From positions 13,636 to 77,635 of the forward strand of contig CAZMOZ010000021.1 of assembly GCA_964568145.1 (NCBI GenBank): a DNA stretch of 64,000 nt. Direction: 5' to 3'. Both the position numbers and the translations under genes were made by a program. The stretch is from DSVZ01 sp964568145. Its GTDB lineage: Bacteria > Verrucomicrobiota > Verrucomicrobiia > Limisphaerales > J093. The notes under the pieces are model-generated. The model made no database searches and was not told where the DNA came from. It worked only from the letters and a program-made list of their open reading frames with translations. Shown one piece after another: positions 56,302-64,000 of the stretch (position 1 is its first letter; every line of letters begins with the position of its first letter).

Positions 56302-57291
56302 ATGCAAACCGACCTCGGGCCGTTGCAGGACACCATCGCCGCCCACCAGCTGCGTCTCGCCGCGCTGCGCGCGGAAATGGCCCGGAACATCGTGGGCCAG
56401 GCGACGTTGATCGAACGGCTGCTCACCGGCCTGCTGGCCAATGGCCACGTCCTGCTCGAAGGCGTGCCCGGCCTGGCCAAGACCGCCACCGTGAACGCCC
56501 TCGCGCAATGCCTGCACCTGGATTTCGCGCGCGTCCAGTTCACGCCCGACCTCCTGCCGGGCGACCTGGTGGGCAACCTGGTCTTCAATCCGCGCGACAA
56601 CACCTACCACACCCGCAAGGGCCCGATCTTCGCCAACCTGGTCCTCGCCGACGAAATCAACCGCGCGCCGGCGAAGGTTCAGAGCGCCTTGCTTGAGGCC
56701 ATGCAGGAACGCCAGGTCACCATCGGCGAGGACAGCTTCCGCCTGCCCGCGCCTTTTCTGGTCCTGGCGACCATGAACCCGATCGAGCAGGAAGGCACCT
56801 ACGCCCTGCCCGAGGCCCAGGTGGACCGCTTCATGTTGAAGGTGGTCGTCACCTATCCGAGCGAGACCGAGGAGCGCCAGATCATGACGCTCATGGCCCG
56901 CACGGCCGCGCGCCCGCCGCTCAACGCCATCCTCCACCCGGAGGACATCCTCGCCATGCGCGGGCTCGTGGACGAGGTGTACGTGGACGAACAGGTCGCG
57001 GATTACATCGTGCGGCTGGTGTTCACCACGCGCGATCCGTCGCAGCTCGCGCCCAAGCTGAAGCCCTTCATCCGCTTCGGCGCCTCGCCCCGCGCCTCGA
57101 TCAACCTCTCGCTCGCCGCCAAGGCCCACGCCTTCCTCCGGGGCCGGCCACACGTCACGCCGATGGACGTGAAGACCGTTGCGCCCGATGTGCTCCGCCA
57201 CCGGGTTCTCACGACCTTCGAGGCCGACGCGGACGGCGTCACGGCCGGGCAGATCGTCCACCACATCCTGGAACAAGTACCCGTGCCGTGA
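56302..57291 (+). CDS. MoxR-family AAA+ ATPase (second copy)
   Basis: This 329-residue AAA+ ATPase has Walker A GVPGLAKT (residues 54-61), Walker B LVLADEINRAP, FLVLATMNPIEQEGTYALPE and the lid segment FGASPRASINLSLAAKAHAF. It starts MQTDLGPLQDTIAAHQLRLA at 56302; codons further upstream are repeat sequence. It opens a plus-strand operon in the canonical order MoxR, DUF58, DUF4381-like, VWA, VWA, TPR, known as the Bat (Bacteroides aerotolerance) type. Its likely job is maturation of the downstream VWA membrane proteins. Confidence 0.95.
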   Translation: MQTDLGPLQDTIAAHQLRLAALRAEMARNIVGQATLIERLLTGLLANGHVLLEGVPGLAKTATVNALAQCLHLDFARVQFTPDLLPGDLVGNLVFNPRDNTYHTRKGPIFANLVLADEINRAPAKVQSALLEAMQERQVTIGEDSFRLPAPFLVLATMNPIEQEGTYALPEAQVDRFMLKVVVTYPSETEERQIMTLMARTAARPPLNAILHPEDILAMRGLVDEVYVDEQVADYIVRLVFTTRDPSQLAPKLKPFIRFGASPRASINLSLAAKAHAFLRGRPHVTPMDVKTVAPDVLRHRVLTTFEADADGVTAGQIVHHILEQVPVP

Positions 57292-57451
57292 ACCGGGCGG
57301 TGTCCCCAACTCGCAACCACAGGAGCGCGGACATGCTGGTCCGCCAGAACGCCAAACCCGGAGGCGCGGACCATCCCGCCCGCCCGACTTGTCTCAACCC
57401 GTCGCTCGGCGGACGACCCCGTCCACGCTTCGCGTCCCCGCGTGATTCGTC

Positions 57452-58378
57452 ATGAAATCGCCCGCTTTCCTGCCCACGACCACGCCGGCCGACCTGCTGC
57501 GGCGCGTGCGGCTGGTGGAACTCCGCGCCCGGCGGTTCGTCGAGGACCTGCTCGCCGGGCCGTACCGCTCGGTGTTTCGCGGACGCGGCCTCGAGTTCGA
57601 TGAGGTGCGCGCCTATCAGCCGGGCGACGACGTGCGCAGCATTGACTGGCACACCACCGCCCGCACCGGCACGGTGCAGGTCCGCCAGAACGTCGAGGAA
57701 CGCTGCCTCACCGTGATGCTCGCCGTGGACCTCAGCGCCTCCGGCGATTTTGCCTCCGGGCCGCAAAGCAAGCGCGAGCTGGCCGCCGAACTCGTCGCCG
57801 TGCTGGCCCTGAGCGCCGTGCTGAACAACGATCGCGTGGGCCTGTTGCTCTTCACCGACCGCGTGGAGCGCTACCGGCCGCCGCGCACCGGCCGCCGCCA
57901 GGCGCTGGCCATCGTCGCGGCCGTGCTCGGCCACGCGCCGCGCGGGCGCCGCACGTCCATCCGGCTGGCGTTGCAAGTGCTCGGCTCGGTCCTGCGCCGG
58001 CGCGCCACGATCTTCCTCATCTCCGATTTCCTCGACACCGGCTTTGCGCGCGCGCTGCGCATCGCCGCCCGCCAGCACGACGTCGTGGCCCTGCCGGTCC
58101 AGGACGCCGCCGAAAACCGCCTGCCGGACCTCGGCTGGCTGGTCTGCGAAGACGCCGAGACCGGCGAACTGCTCGAACTTGACACCGCCGATCCTGCGGT
58201 GCGGCACGCCTTCGAGGTGAACCGGCGCGCGCGCGCGGCCGGACTGGCCGACCTCTTCCGGCGCGCGGGCGTGGACGCCGTGCCGTGCGTCGCCGGGCGA
58301 CCGTGCCAACGGGCCTTGCTCCAGTTCTTCGAACAGCGCCTGCGCCGCGGCCTCGCGCCGCCGGTTGTTGCCGCATGA
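57452..58378 (+). CDS. DUF58 domain protein (Bat operon)
   Basis: This 308-residue protein carries the DUF58 signature GRGLEFDEVRAYQPGDDVRS with IDWHTTARTG, then a VWA-like fold with LAVDLSASGDF and IFLISDFLDTGF. It lies 160 bp after MoxR. That spacer includes AGGAGCGCGGACATGCTGGTCCGCC-like sequence (about 57320-57344), related to 19224-19248. Its stop overlaps the next start by four bases, so the following genes are translationally coupled. Confidence 0.93.
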   Translation: MKSPAFLPTTTPADLLRRVRLVELRARRFVEDLLAGPYRSVFRGRGLEFDEVRAYQPGDDVRSIDWHTTARTGTVQVRQNVEERCLTVMLAVDLSASGDFASGPQSKRELAAELVAVLALSAVLNNDRVGLLLFTDRVERYRPPRTGRRQALAIVAAVLGHAPRGRRTSIRLALQVLGSVLRRRATIFLISDFLDTGFARALRIAARQHDVVALPVQDAAENRLPDLGWLVCEDAETGELLELDTADPAVRHAFEVNRRARAAGLADLFRRAGVDAVPCVAGRPCQRALLQFFEQRLRRGLAPPVVAA

Positions 58379-58908
58379 CCGATACGAATCTCATCGAAGA
58401 CCTGTATCTGCTCTCGCCTCCGGATCACCGCTGGGCGCTCGCGGCGGCGCTGGCCGCGCTGGGAGTGTTGGTCTTGGTGCTGGCGCTGCGCTGGCTGCGC
58501 CGGCGGCCGGCCGCGGTCCCGGCCGCGCGCGACTCCGCCGTGATTCCCCCCTGGGAAACCGCGCTGGCCGAACTCGAGCGCCTGGCGCCGCTGCTGCGGC
58601 CGGAGGCGTCGCGCGATTACGCGCTGGCGGCCACGGCGATCCTGCGGGGCTACATCGAGGCCCGCCACGGCCTGCGCGCGCCGCGCCTGGCCACCGAAGA
58701 GTTTCTCGCGGTGGCCGGCCAAGCGGCTGAACTCCCGCCCGCGCACCGCGAAAGCCTCGCGCGGTTTTTGGCCTGCGGCGACCTGTTCAAGTTCGGCCGC
58801 TACACGGCCACCAGCGCGGAACTGCGCCAGCTTCACGCCGCGGCGGTGGACTTCGTGCTGGCCTCGCGGCCCACCGCGCCGGCCGGCGCCCCGGAGGCAG
58901 TGTCATGA
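58375..58908 (+). CDS. DUF4381-like single-pass membrane protein
   Basis: This 177-residue protein has one membrane helix at about residues 20-40 (WALAAALAALGVLVLVLALRW) with basic residues after it. A cytoplasmic helical domain follows, with YALAATAILRGYIEARHGLR and EEFLAVAG. The size, topology and position between DUF58 and the first VWA gene fit the small DUF4381-type component of Bat operons. Its function is unknown. Both ends overlap their neighbours by four bases. Confidence 0.8.
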   Translation: MTDTNLIEDLYLLSPPDHRWALAAALAALGVLVLVLALRWLRRRPAAVPAARDSAVIPPWETALAELERLAPLLRPEASRDYALAATAILRGYIEARHGLRAPRLATEEFLAVAGQAAELPPAHRESLARFLACGDLFKFGRYTATSAELRQLHAAAVDFVLASRPTAPAGAPEAVS

Positions 58909-59858
58909 TGGCGGTCCTGCGATTTGCCGCGCCGGCCTGGCTGGGTCTGCTGCTCCTGCCCCCGCTGCTGGTGTGGTGGCGGGCGCGGCGGCGACGGCCC
59001 GCGGCACTGGCGTTCAGCGCGACAGCGCTGCTGGCCGGGGCGGCGCAAGTCCGGCGCTTCCGGCCGGAGCGCTGGCTCGAGTGGCTGCAGGCGGGCGCGA
59101 TGCTGTTGCTGGTGCTGGCGCTGGCCCGGCCGCAGATCGAGAAGGCCGAGACCCGCGAGGACCCGCGCGGCATCAACATCATGCTTGCGCTGGATTTCTC
59201 GGGCACGATGCGGACCCGCGACTTCTTCCTCGACGGCCGCAGCGTGAGCCGGTCGGACGGCCTCAAGGCGATCTCCGCCGAGTTCATCCGCGGCCGGGCG
59301 AACGACCGCGTGGGCCTGGTCGCCTTCGACCGCGACGCATGGTTGTCCAGCCCGCTCACCCTCGACCACGAGTGGCTGCTCGAGCGCCTGCGGTCCGAGA
59401 CCAACGGCAGCGGCACGGCGGTCGGCTCCGGCCTGCTGGTGGCGGCCGAACACCTGCAACGCCACACCAACGAAACCCGCGTCATCGTGCTCATGACCGA
59501 CGCCGAGAACATCAGCGCCGGGCCCGATCCCGCCGTCATCGCCGAGGCGCTGCGGCCGCTGGGCATCCGCGCGCATGGCATCCAGGTGCTCAGTCCGCAC
59601 CAGGCCGCGCCGGTGGGGGACTTGAGCGAGTTGTTCACGCACTTGGCCACGCGCACCGGCGGCGGATTCTTCCGCGTCCGCAACGGCGCCGATCTGCGCG
59701 CGGTCTATGCCGCGATTGACCGGCTGGAGAAACAGAAGCTCAGCGACCGCCGGCAGAAGGCCTGGCGCGAGCTGTTCCCGTGGCTGGCCGTACCCGCGCT
59801 GGGCGCGGTCCTGACCGCGCAAGTCCTGGCCCACACCGGCTGGAGGCGGCTGCCATGA
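58905..59858 (+). CDS. VWA-domain membrane protein, BatA-like
   Basis: This 317-residue protein has N-terminal helices (about 9-25 and 60-78), then a VWA domain with an intact-looking MIDAS in LALDFSGTMRT, and RVGLVAFDRDAWLSSPLT and VIVLMTDAENISAG. A C-terminal membrane helix lies at about 290-310. It fits BatA of the aerotolerance operon, a metal-binding VWA protein exposed to the periplasm. It overlaps both neighbours by four bases. An alternative start one codon later exists. Confidence 0.9.
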   Translation: MMAVLRFAAPAWLGLLLLPPLLVWWRARRRRPAALAFSATALLAGAAQVRRFRPERWLEWLQAGAMLLLVLALARPQIEKAETREDPRGINIMLALDFSGTMRTRDFFLDGRSVSRSDGLKAISAEFIRGRANDRVGLVAFDRDAWLSSPLTLDHEWLLERLRSETNGSGTAVGSGLLVAAEHLQRHTNETRVIVLMTDAENISAGPDPAVIAEALRPLGIRAHGIQVLSPHQAAPVGDLSELFTHLATRTGGGFFRVRNGADLRAVYAAIDRLEKQKLSDRRQKAWRELFPWLAVPALGAVLTAQVLAHTGWRRLP

Positions 59859-60904
59859 ACTTCGGCGAACCGCTCTGGCTGCTGGCGTTGCCGGCGCTGC
59901 CCGCCGCGCTGGCCGGGCTGTGGCTCTGGTCCGGCCGCCGGCGCGCGCGGCTGCTGCGCGCCGCGTTCAACACGCCGTTGCTGGATCACCTGACCCGGTC
60001 GGTGAGCCCGGCGCGTCGGCGCGGCCGGCAGCTTCTCACCGCGCTGGGCGTGGCGGCCCTGGCCCTGGCCCTCGCCCGCCCGCAGTGGGGTCGCAATCAG
60101 ATCGAGATCGAACGCACCGGCGTGGACCTGGTGATCGCGCTGGACGTGTCGCGTTCGATGCTGGCCGCCGACGCTGGCAACGCCCGCCGCCTCGCCGCCG
60201 CCACGGGCGCGCTCCGCCGGCTGCTGGACGCGCTGGGCGGCGACCGCGCGGCATTGCTGCTGTTCGCGGGCGAGGCGTACGTGGCGGCGCCGCTGACGCG
60301 CGACCACACCGCGCTGGCCCGCGCGCTCGACTCGGCCGGACCGGACGCGGTGTCCGAGCAGGGCAGCGACCTCGGCAAGGCCATCGCCCGGGCGCGCGAG
60401 AGTTTTGACCGCTCGGCGCAAGGCCCGCGCACGCTGCTGGTGGTGAGCGACGGCGAGCAGTTGCAGGGCAACGCCCTCGAGGCCGCGCGCGCGGCGGCGC
60501 GGGACGGCGTGCGGGTTCACACCGCCGGCGTGGGCTCGGCCGCCGGGGCGCGGCTGCCCCGCAATGCGTGGGAGCGAAACAGCTTTGTGCGCAACGCCGC
60601 GGGCCGCGAAGTCATTTCCCGGCGCGACGAAGCGGGTTTGCAGCGCATCGCCGCCGCCGGGGGCGGGCGGTACGCGCGCATCGAAGGCCCGGACAGCGCG
60701 GCGCTGGTGGACTGGTTTCTCGAGACGACCGCGCCGCTGGCGCGCGGCCCCGAAAAGCGGCTGGTGGACGAGCCGCGCGAGCAGTTTCAATGGCCGCTGG
60801 CGTTCGCGCTGGGTCTGCTGGGCGCCGCGTGGCTGCCGGGCGAACGGCGGTCAACTTCGGCGCGGCGCGCGCTGGCCGCGCCAAACCCAGCGAGCGTCCC
60901 ATGA
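59855..60904 (+). CDS. VWA-domain membrane protein, BatB-like
   Basis: This 349-residue protein starts MNFGEPLWLLALPALPAALA. Two N-terminal helices precede a VWA domain with MIDAS DVSRSM in VDLVIALDVSRSM, RAALLLFAGEAYVAAPLT and TLLVVSDGEQLQGNAL. A C-terminal membrane helix lies near WPLAFALGLLGAAWLPG. It pairs with the preceding VWA protein as BatA/BatB. The ATG overlaps the previous stop by four bases. Longer upstream starts would run into the preceding gene and are not needed. Confidence 0.92.
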   Translation: MNFGEPLWLLALPALPAALAGLWLWSGRRRARLLRAAFNTPLLDHLTRSVSPARRRGRQLLTALGVAALALALARPQWGRNQIEIERTGVDLVIALDVSRSMLAADAGNARRLAAATGALRRLLDALGGDRAALLLFAGEAYVAAPLTRDHTALARALDSAGPDAVSEQGSDLGKAIARARESFDRSAQGPRTLLVVSDGEQLQGNALEAARAAARDGVRVHTAGVGSAAGARLPRNAWERNSFVRNAAGREVISRRDEAGLQRIAAAGGGRYARIEGPDSAALVDWFLETTAPLARGPEKRLVDEPREQFQWPLAFALGLLGAAWLPGERRSTSARRALAAPNPASVP

Positions 60905-62493
60905 CCCGACATCCGCTCAAAACCGCGCGCCTGCCGCTGTTCAGCCTCTGCCTGGCCGCCCGGCTGGCCGGGGCGGAGACGCCGGCGCCTTGGGACGCCT
61001 ACAACGCCGGCGTGCAAGCCTACGCCGCGCGCGACTACGCGGCCGCGCTCGAGCATTGGGAGAACCTGTCGTTGCAGCCGCTGCCGCGCGGGTTGCGCCG
61101 GCCGGTCTGGTTCCAGTTGGGCAACGTCCATTTCCGGCGCGGCGAACAACTCGAGGCCGGCGCGCCGGAACAGACGGTCGAACTCTGGCGTCGCAGCGTG
61201 GACGCCTACCAGAGCGCGCTGGCCGCGCAGCCGCGCGATCCGGCCGCGCGCCACAATCTCGCGCTGGTCCGGCTGCGCCTCACCCGCGTGCTGCACCGGC
61301 TGGGGCTGGAGGCGTTCGGCGCGGCCGAAGGCCGGCCGGCGGACGAAGCGGTCAACCGGCTGCGCGACGCGACCGCCAGCCTGGACGAAGCCGTGACCCA
61401 CGCCCCGGAGGACGCGCAAATCCGGGCTGACCGCGACCGGGTGGAAAAGGCCTTTCGCGAGCGGTTGCTGGCGCGCGCGGCCGATGCGGAACAGCGCGGC
61501 GACGAGGACGCCAAAGCCCGCAACACCTGGTCGGACTGGCAGGCCGAGGCGCGTTACCGCGAGGCGCTGGGCGACATCGCCGAAGCCAGCCCGCCGGCCG
61601 CATCTGACGCGGCGGCGCCCCGGCCGGCTGGTCCGCACAACCCGGAAGCCGAAGTTGGGCAGGCGGGACGCGCTGCGCTGCGTCCAACGTCGGTTTCCGG
61701 GCTCGACCAAACCGCCGCCGAGGCGCACGAGCGGGTCAGCCAGAAGCTCGCTGATCTGTTGACCCGGATGGGCCGGCGTGAGCAGCAGGAAGGCCAGGCG
61801 CAGTCCGAATGGAATCCGGACGAGGCGCTGGGGCATTTCGAGGCCGCGCTGCAAAACTTCGAGCGGGCGCAGGCCGAGCGGCCGGGCCACGAGACGGCCG
61901 CGCGCGGCGAGCGCGAAGTGCGCCGGGCGATGGAGCAGTTGCACCTGCGCGAAGGCCGGGACGCCTTGCGGCAGGGCCGGGAACAACTCGCGCGGCAGAG
62001 CGCGCAGTCCGCCCCCACGCTGGGCACGGCGCTGGGCCACTTCGAGGCGGCGCTGGGGCTGAATCCGCTCAACGGCGTGGCGGAAGCCGGGGCCGCGGAA
62101 GCGCGCAAGCTGCTGCCCGAGGCGCTGACGCTGGCGGGTCAGGCGCAGATGCAGGCCGGCGAGCGCGCCGAGACTTACAGCGCGTCTTCGGCGCTGGCGC
62201 ACTACCAGGAGGCGGAAAGCGATTTCCAGCAGGCGCTGGCGTTGCAGCCCGGCCAGGCACAGGCGGAGCGCGGACTGGCGGAAGTCGAGCCGCGCCTGGC
62301 GCGTCTGCGCGAACGCGTGGCGGACGAAGCCAGACAGGCGGCGCAGCAAAGCGCGCGACCGGGCCGGCAACTGCCCACGCTGGAATCGCTGCTCGATCAG
62401 GTGAGCGGACGCGACCGCCCGCTCAACCCGGAGCGCCAGCGCCAGCCGGGACGGAACCGGCCCGGCGAACGCCGGAACCCCAGGGATTGGTGA
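60901..62493 (+). CDS. TPR-repeat protein of the Bat operon with an in-frame palindromic repeat insertion
   Basis: This 530-residue protein has a signal peptide (residues 1-25, ending LAGA) and TPR-like helical repeats, such as WDAYNAGVQAYAARDYAAAL with WFQLGNVHFRRGE, and VDAYQSALAAQPRDPAARHN. Two later Ala/Gln/Glu-rich helical blocks and a basic tail follow. It fills the BatE/BatC position as a periplasmic scaffold. Residues about 247-268 (NPEAEVGQAGRAALRPTSVS, then GL) are encoded by a family-1 palindrome at 61641-61701. The insertion lies in a linker between helical blocks, which may be why it is tolerated. The start overlaps the BatB-like stop. Confidence 0.87.
   Translation: MTRHPLKTARLPLFSLCLAARLAGAETPAPWDAYNAGVQAYAARDYAAALEHWENLSLQPLPRGLRRPVWFQLGNVHFRRGEQLEAGAPEQTVELWRRSVDAYQSALAAQPRDPAARHNLALVRLRLTRVLHRLGLEAFGAAEGRPADEAVNRLRDATASLDEAVTHAPEDAQIRADRDRVEKAFRERLLARAADAEQRGDEDAKARNTWSDWQAEARYREALGDIAEASPPAASDAAAPRPAGPHNPEAEVGQAGRAALRPTSVSGLDQTAAEAHERVSQKLADLLTRMGRREQQEGQAQSEWNPDEALGHFEAALQNFERAQAERPGHETAARGEREVRRAMEQLHLREGRDALRQGREQLARQSAQSAPTLGTALGHFEAALGLNPLNGVAEAGAAEARKLLPEALTLAGQAQMQAGERAETYSASSALAHYQEAESDFQQALALQPGQAQAERGLAEVEPRLARLRERVADEARQAAQQSARPGRQLPTLESLLDQVSGRDRPLNPERQRQPGRNRPGERRNPRDW
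61641..61701. repeat. Family-1 palindromic repeat inside a coding gene (copy 5)
   Basis: Arms CCCGGAAGCCGAAGTTGG and CCAACGTCGGTTTCCGGG pair at 16 of 18 positions around the shared centre GCAGGCGGGACGCGCTGCG. The host reading frame is kept across it. Confidence 0.92.
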
Positions 62494-62750
62494 GCGGAAG
62501 CGCGGGCAGGCTCAACCCGGAGAACGGAGTCGGACAGGCGGGGGCGCATCTCAATTTCGTGCCGGCAGTGGGCGGGTCGCGTGGGCCACTCCGGCCTGCC
62601 CCGGCCTGCCCGCTGCCGGCACGAAATTGAGATGCGCCCCGGCTTGCCACTTGGAATCCGGCTTTACGCGGTCATGCCATCGCCGCCGTCGAAGCCCGCG
62701 TTCGGAATTTCAATTCCCGGTGTCCAAGCGCCTGGCGGTATCGTCCGACT
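62494..62750. repeat. Spacer with a large inverted repeat
   Basis: Positions 62541-62573 and 62608-62640 form a 33-bp stem with one mismatch (arm core GGGGCGCATCTCAATTTCG) around a 34-nt loop that is itself GC-rich. The half-repeat AACCCGGAGAACGGAGTCGG (about 62514-62533) resembles the left half of family 1. It lies directly after the Bat operon and can act as its terminator, although no T run follows. Confidence 0.8.
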
Positions 62751-63965
62751 GTGAATTCCCGGATCAAGCTCCTGATCGTCTGCCCGGCGGCCCGTCCTTT
62801 TCGCATGACCACCGGCCGGCGCCGGCCGTCCCTCCGGATGCGGGTTTTTCGATTCTCCATGCTCACGCCGCTGGCGGTGGCCGCCGCCGCGCCGGATTTT
62901 GTGGACTGCGCGATCTGCGACGAAAGCGTGGAGCCGGTGGACCTGGACAACGACGCCGACGTGGTGGGTCTGTCGTTCATGACCTTCAACGCCCCGCGGG
63001 CGTATGAACTGGCCGGGGAGTTCAAGCGCCGCGGTCGGACGGTCATCTTCGGCGGATACCACCCTACCTTGATGCCCGAAGAGGCCATCCGCCACGGTGA
63101 CGCCGTTTGCATCGGAGACGCCGACGCCAACCTGCCGCAGATGATGGAAGACTTCCTCCAGGGCGCGCTGCAATCCTTCTACCGCCTCGCGTCTCCCTGC
63201 TTTACCGGGCAGCCGGTGAACCGGGCGCTGCTTCGTCGCAGCCGGTGTCTCACTCCCGCCGTGGTGCAGGCGACCCGCGGTTGTCCGTTTGGCTGCGAGT
63301 TTTGTTCCGTCGCGGCCTTTTCGCGGCGCCGGTTCCAGACCCGTCCGGTGGCCGAGGTCCTGGAGGAAATCCAGTCGCTCCCCGGACGTTGCTTTCTGTT
63401 CATGGACGACAACCTCGTGGCCGACATGGATTACGCCCGGCGGCTCTTGGAAGGCCTCCGGCCGCTGCGCCGGCGGTGGTTTGCGCAAATGAGCGTTCAC
63501 GTAACCCGCGCCCCAGCGTTCCTGGACCTCATGCGGCGGAGCGGTTGCCGCGGGGTCTTTGTGGGCTTCGAGAGCCTTTCCCAGGCGAGCCTCGACGGCG
63601 CGAGCAAGTCGCTCAATCACGCCGCGGATTATGCTCAGGCCGTCCGCCGGTTCCAGGAGCGGGGAATCGCGGTCATGGGAGCGGTCGTGCTGGGGTTCGA
63701 TCAGGATACACCGGAGACATTGGAGCGCACCGGACGGTTTCTTCATGAAGCCGGATTGGACGCGCTGCAATTGACGTTGCTCACCCCGCTGCCCGGCACG
63801 CCGCTGTTTGCGCGGATGTCAGCCGAAGGCCGGCTGCTGGATCGCGACTGGGCGCATTACGATCTGGGGCACGTCGTCTTTCGGCCCGCGGGTCTGTCGG
63901 TGAGCCAGCTCGCCGCCGGGCATGCCGGGCTGTTGCGGGACTTTTACCCTAGATTCCGCAGTTGA
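62751..63965 (+). CDS. B12-binding-type radical SAM protein
   Basis: This 404-residue protein starts at a GTG. An N-terminal Rossmann-like domain (about residues 5-140, VVGLSFMTFNAPRAYELAGE, VIFGGYHPTLMPEEA) resembles cobalamin-binding domains but lacks a visible DxHxxG. The radical SAM core follows, with cluster motif CPFGCEFC (C-x3-C-x2-C), FMDDNLVADMDYARRLLE and GVFVGFESLSQASL. The C-terminal LLTPLPGTPLFARMSAEGRL, then HYDLGHVVFRP, occurs in the family of B12-binding-domain radical SAM enzymes. The reaction cannot be told from sequence alone. The gene is complete, and only 35 bp of the window follow. Confidence 0.9.
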   Translation: MNSRIKLLIVCPAARPFRMTTGRRRPSLRMRVFRFSMLTPLAVAAAAPDFVDCAICDESVEPVDLDNDADVVGLSFMTFNAPRAYELAGEFKRRGRTVIFGGYHPTLMPEEAIRHGDAVCIGDADANLPQMMEDFLQGALQSFYRLASPCFTGQPVNRALLRRSRCLTPAVVQATRGCPFGCEFCSVAAFSRRRFQTRPVAEVLEEIQSLPGRCFLFMDDNLVADMDYARRLLEGLRPLRRRWFAQMSVHVTRAPAFLDLMRRSGCRGVFVGFESLSQASLDGASKSLNHAADYAQAVRRFQERGIAVMGAVVLGFDQDTPETLERTGRFLHEAGLDALQLTLLTPLPGTPLFARMSAEGRLLDRDWAHYDLGHVVFRPAGLSVSQLAAGHAGLLRDFYPRFRS

Positions 63966-64000
63966 AGTTCAGCCGGAGGCGGGTTGAAGGAGGAGATCGT

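Overview
The window looks like a chromosomal segment of a high-GC verrucomicrobium, probably of the Limisphaerales/Pedosphaera type. This is inferred from gene content, not from a search. The supporting genes are two sulfatases, a DUF1080 protein, a PEP-CTERM protein, an H-x9-DG type II pseudopilin, a delta-60 repeat protein, a CotH-like protein, four-helix-bundle and GxxExxY genes, and two MoxR/DUF58/VWA operons. I see no phage, transposase, CRISPR array or rRNA operon.

Layout. At 0.3-10.3 kb a giant secreted protein carries six glycine-rich repeats and an embedded metacaspase-like domain. At 10.7-19.2 kb follow tRNA-Arg(CCU), an all-alpha dUTPase-like protein, hpt, lnt, a PEP-CTERM protein, prfB with its programmed frameshift, a frameshifted DUF4160 gene with DUF2442, trpC and an orphan LytTR regulator. 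At 19.3-28.6 kb lie two sulfatases, an RRM protein, a TonB receptor, a nucleoside hydrolase and a pseudopilin. At 29-39.6 kb lie rplU-rpmA, obg, a delta-60 protein, a YjhG/YagF-type dehydratase, a GST-like protein with PIN-PhoH, a DUF1080 protein and cutA. At 39.9-53.8 kb a long minus-strand operon carries a coiled-coil membrane protein, MoxR, DUF58, a BatA-like VWA protein, an ABC substrate-binding protein, an ABC permease fused to an NHL propeller, and a VWA/GATase-like protein. Three small gene modules are inserted at its gene junctions. At 54-56 kb lie an FmdB-type zinc ribbon and a CotH-like protein. At 56.3-62.5 kb a plus-strand Bat-type operon runs MoxR, DUF58, DUF4381-like, VWA, VWA, TPR with mostly ATGA overlaps. 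A radical SAM gene ends the window.

The most unusual feature is the load of dispersed short repeats. One family is a roughly 60-bp palindrome that often follows stop codons and can form a terminator-like stem. A second family has the core GGGGCGAGACTCCGTCGAGC. A third class is arrays of degenerate 7-bp units. One palindrome copy lies in frame inside the Bat-operon TPR gene. One copy of the second family, with heptads attached, lies in frame inside the ABC substrate-binding gene. Two small genes, for a four-helix-bundle protein and a GxxExxY protein, are each bounded by inverted heptad arrays and placed directly between the stop codon of one MoxR-operon gene and the start codon of the next. 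This looks like a family of heptad-bounded gene cassettes, and a gene-less counterpart is visible near 27.4 kb.
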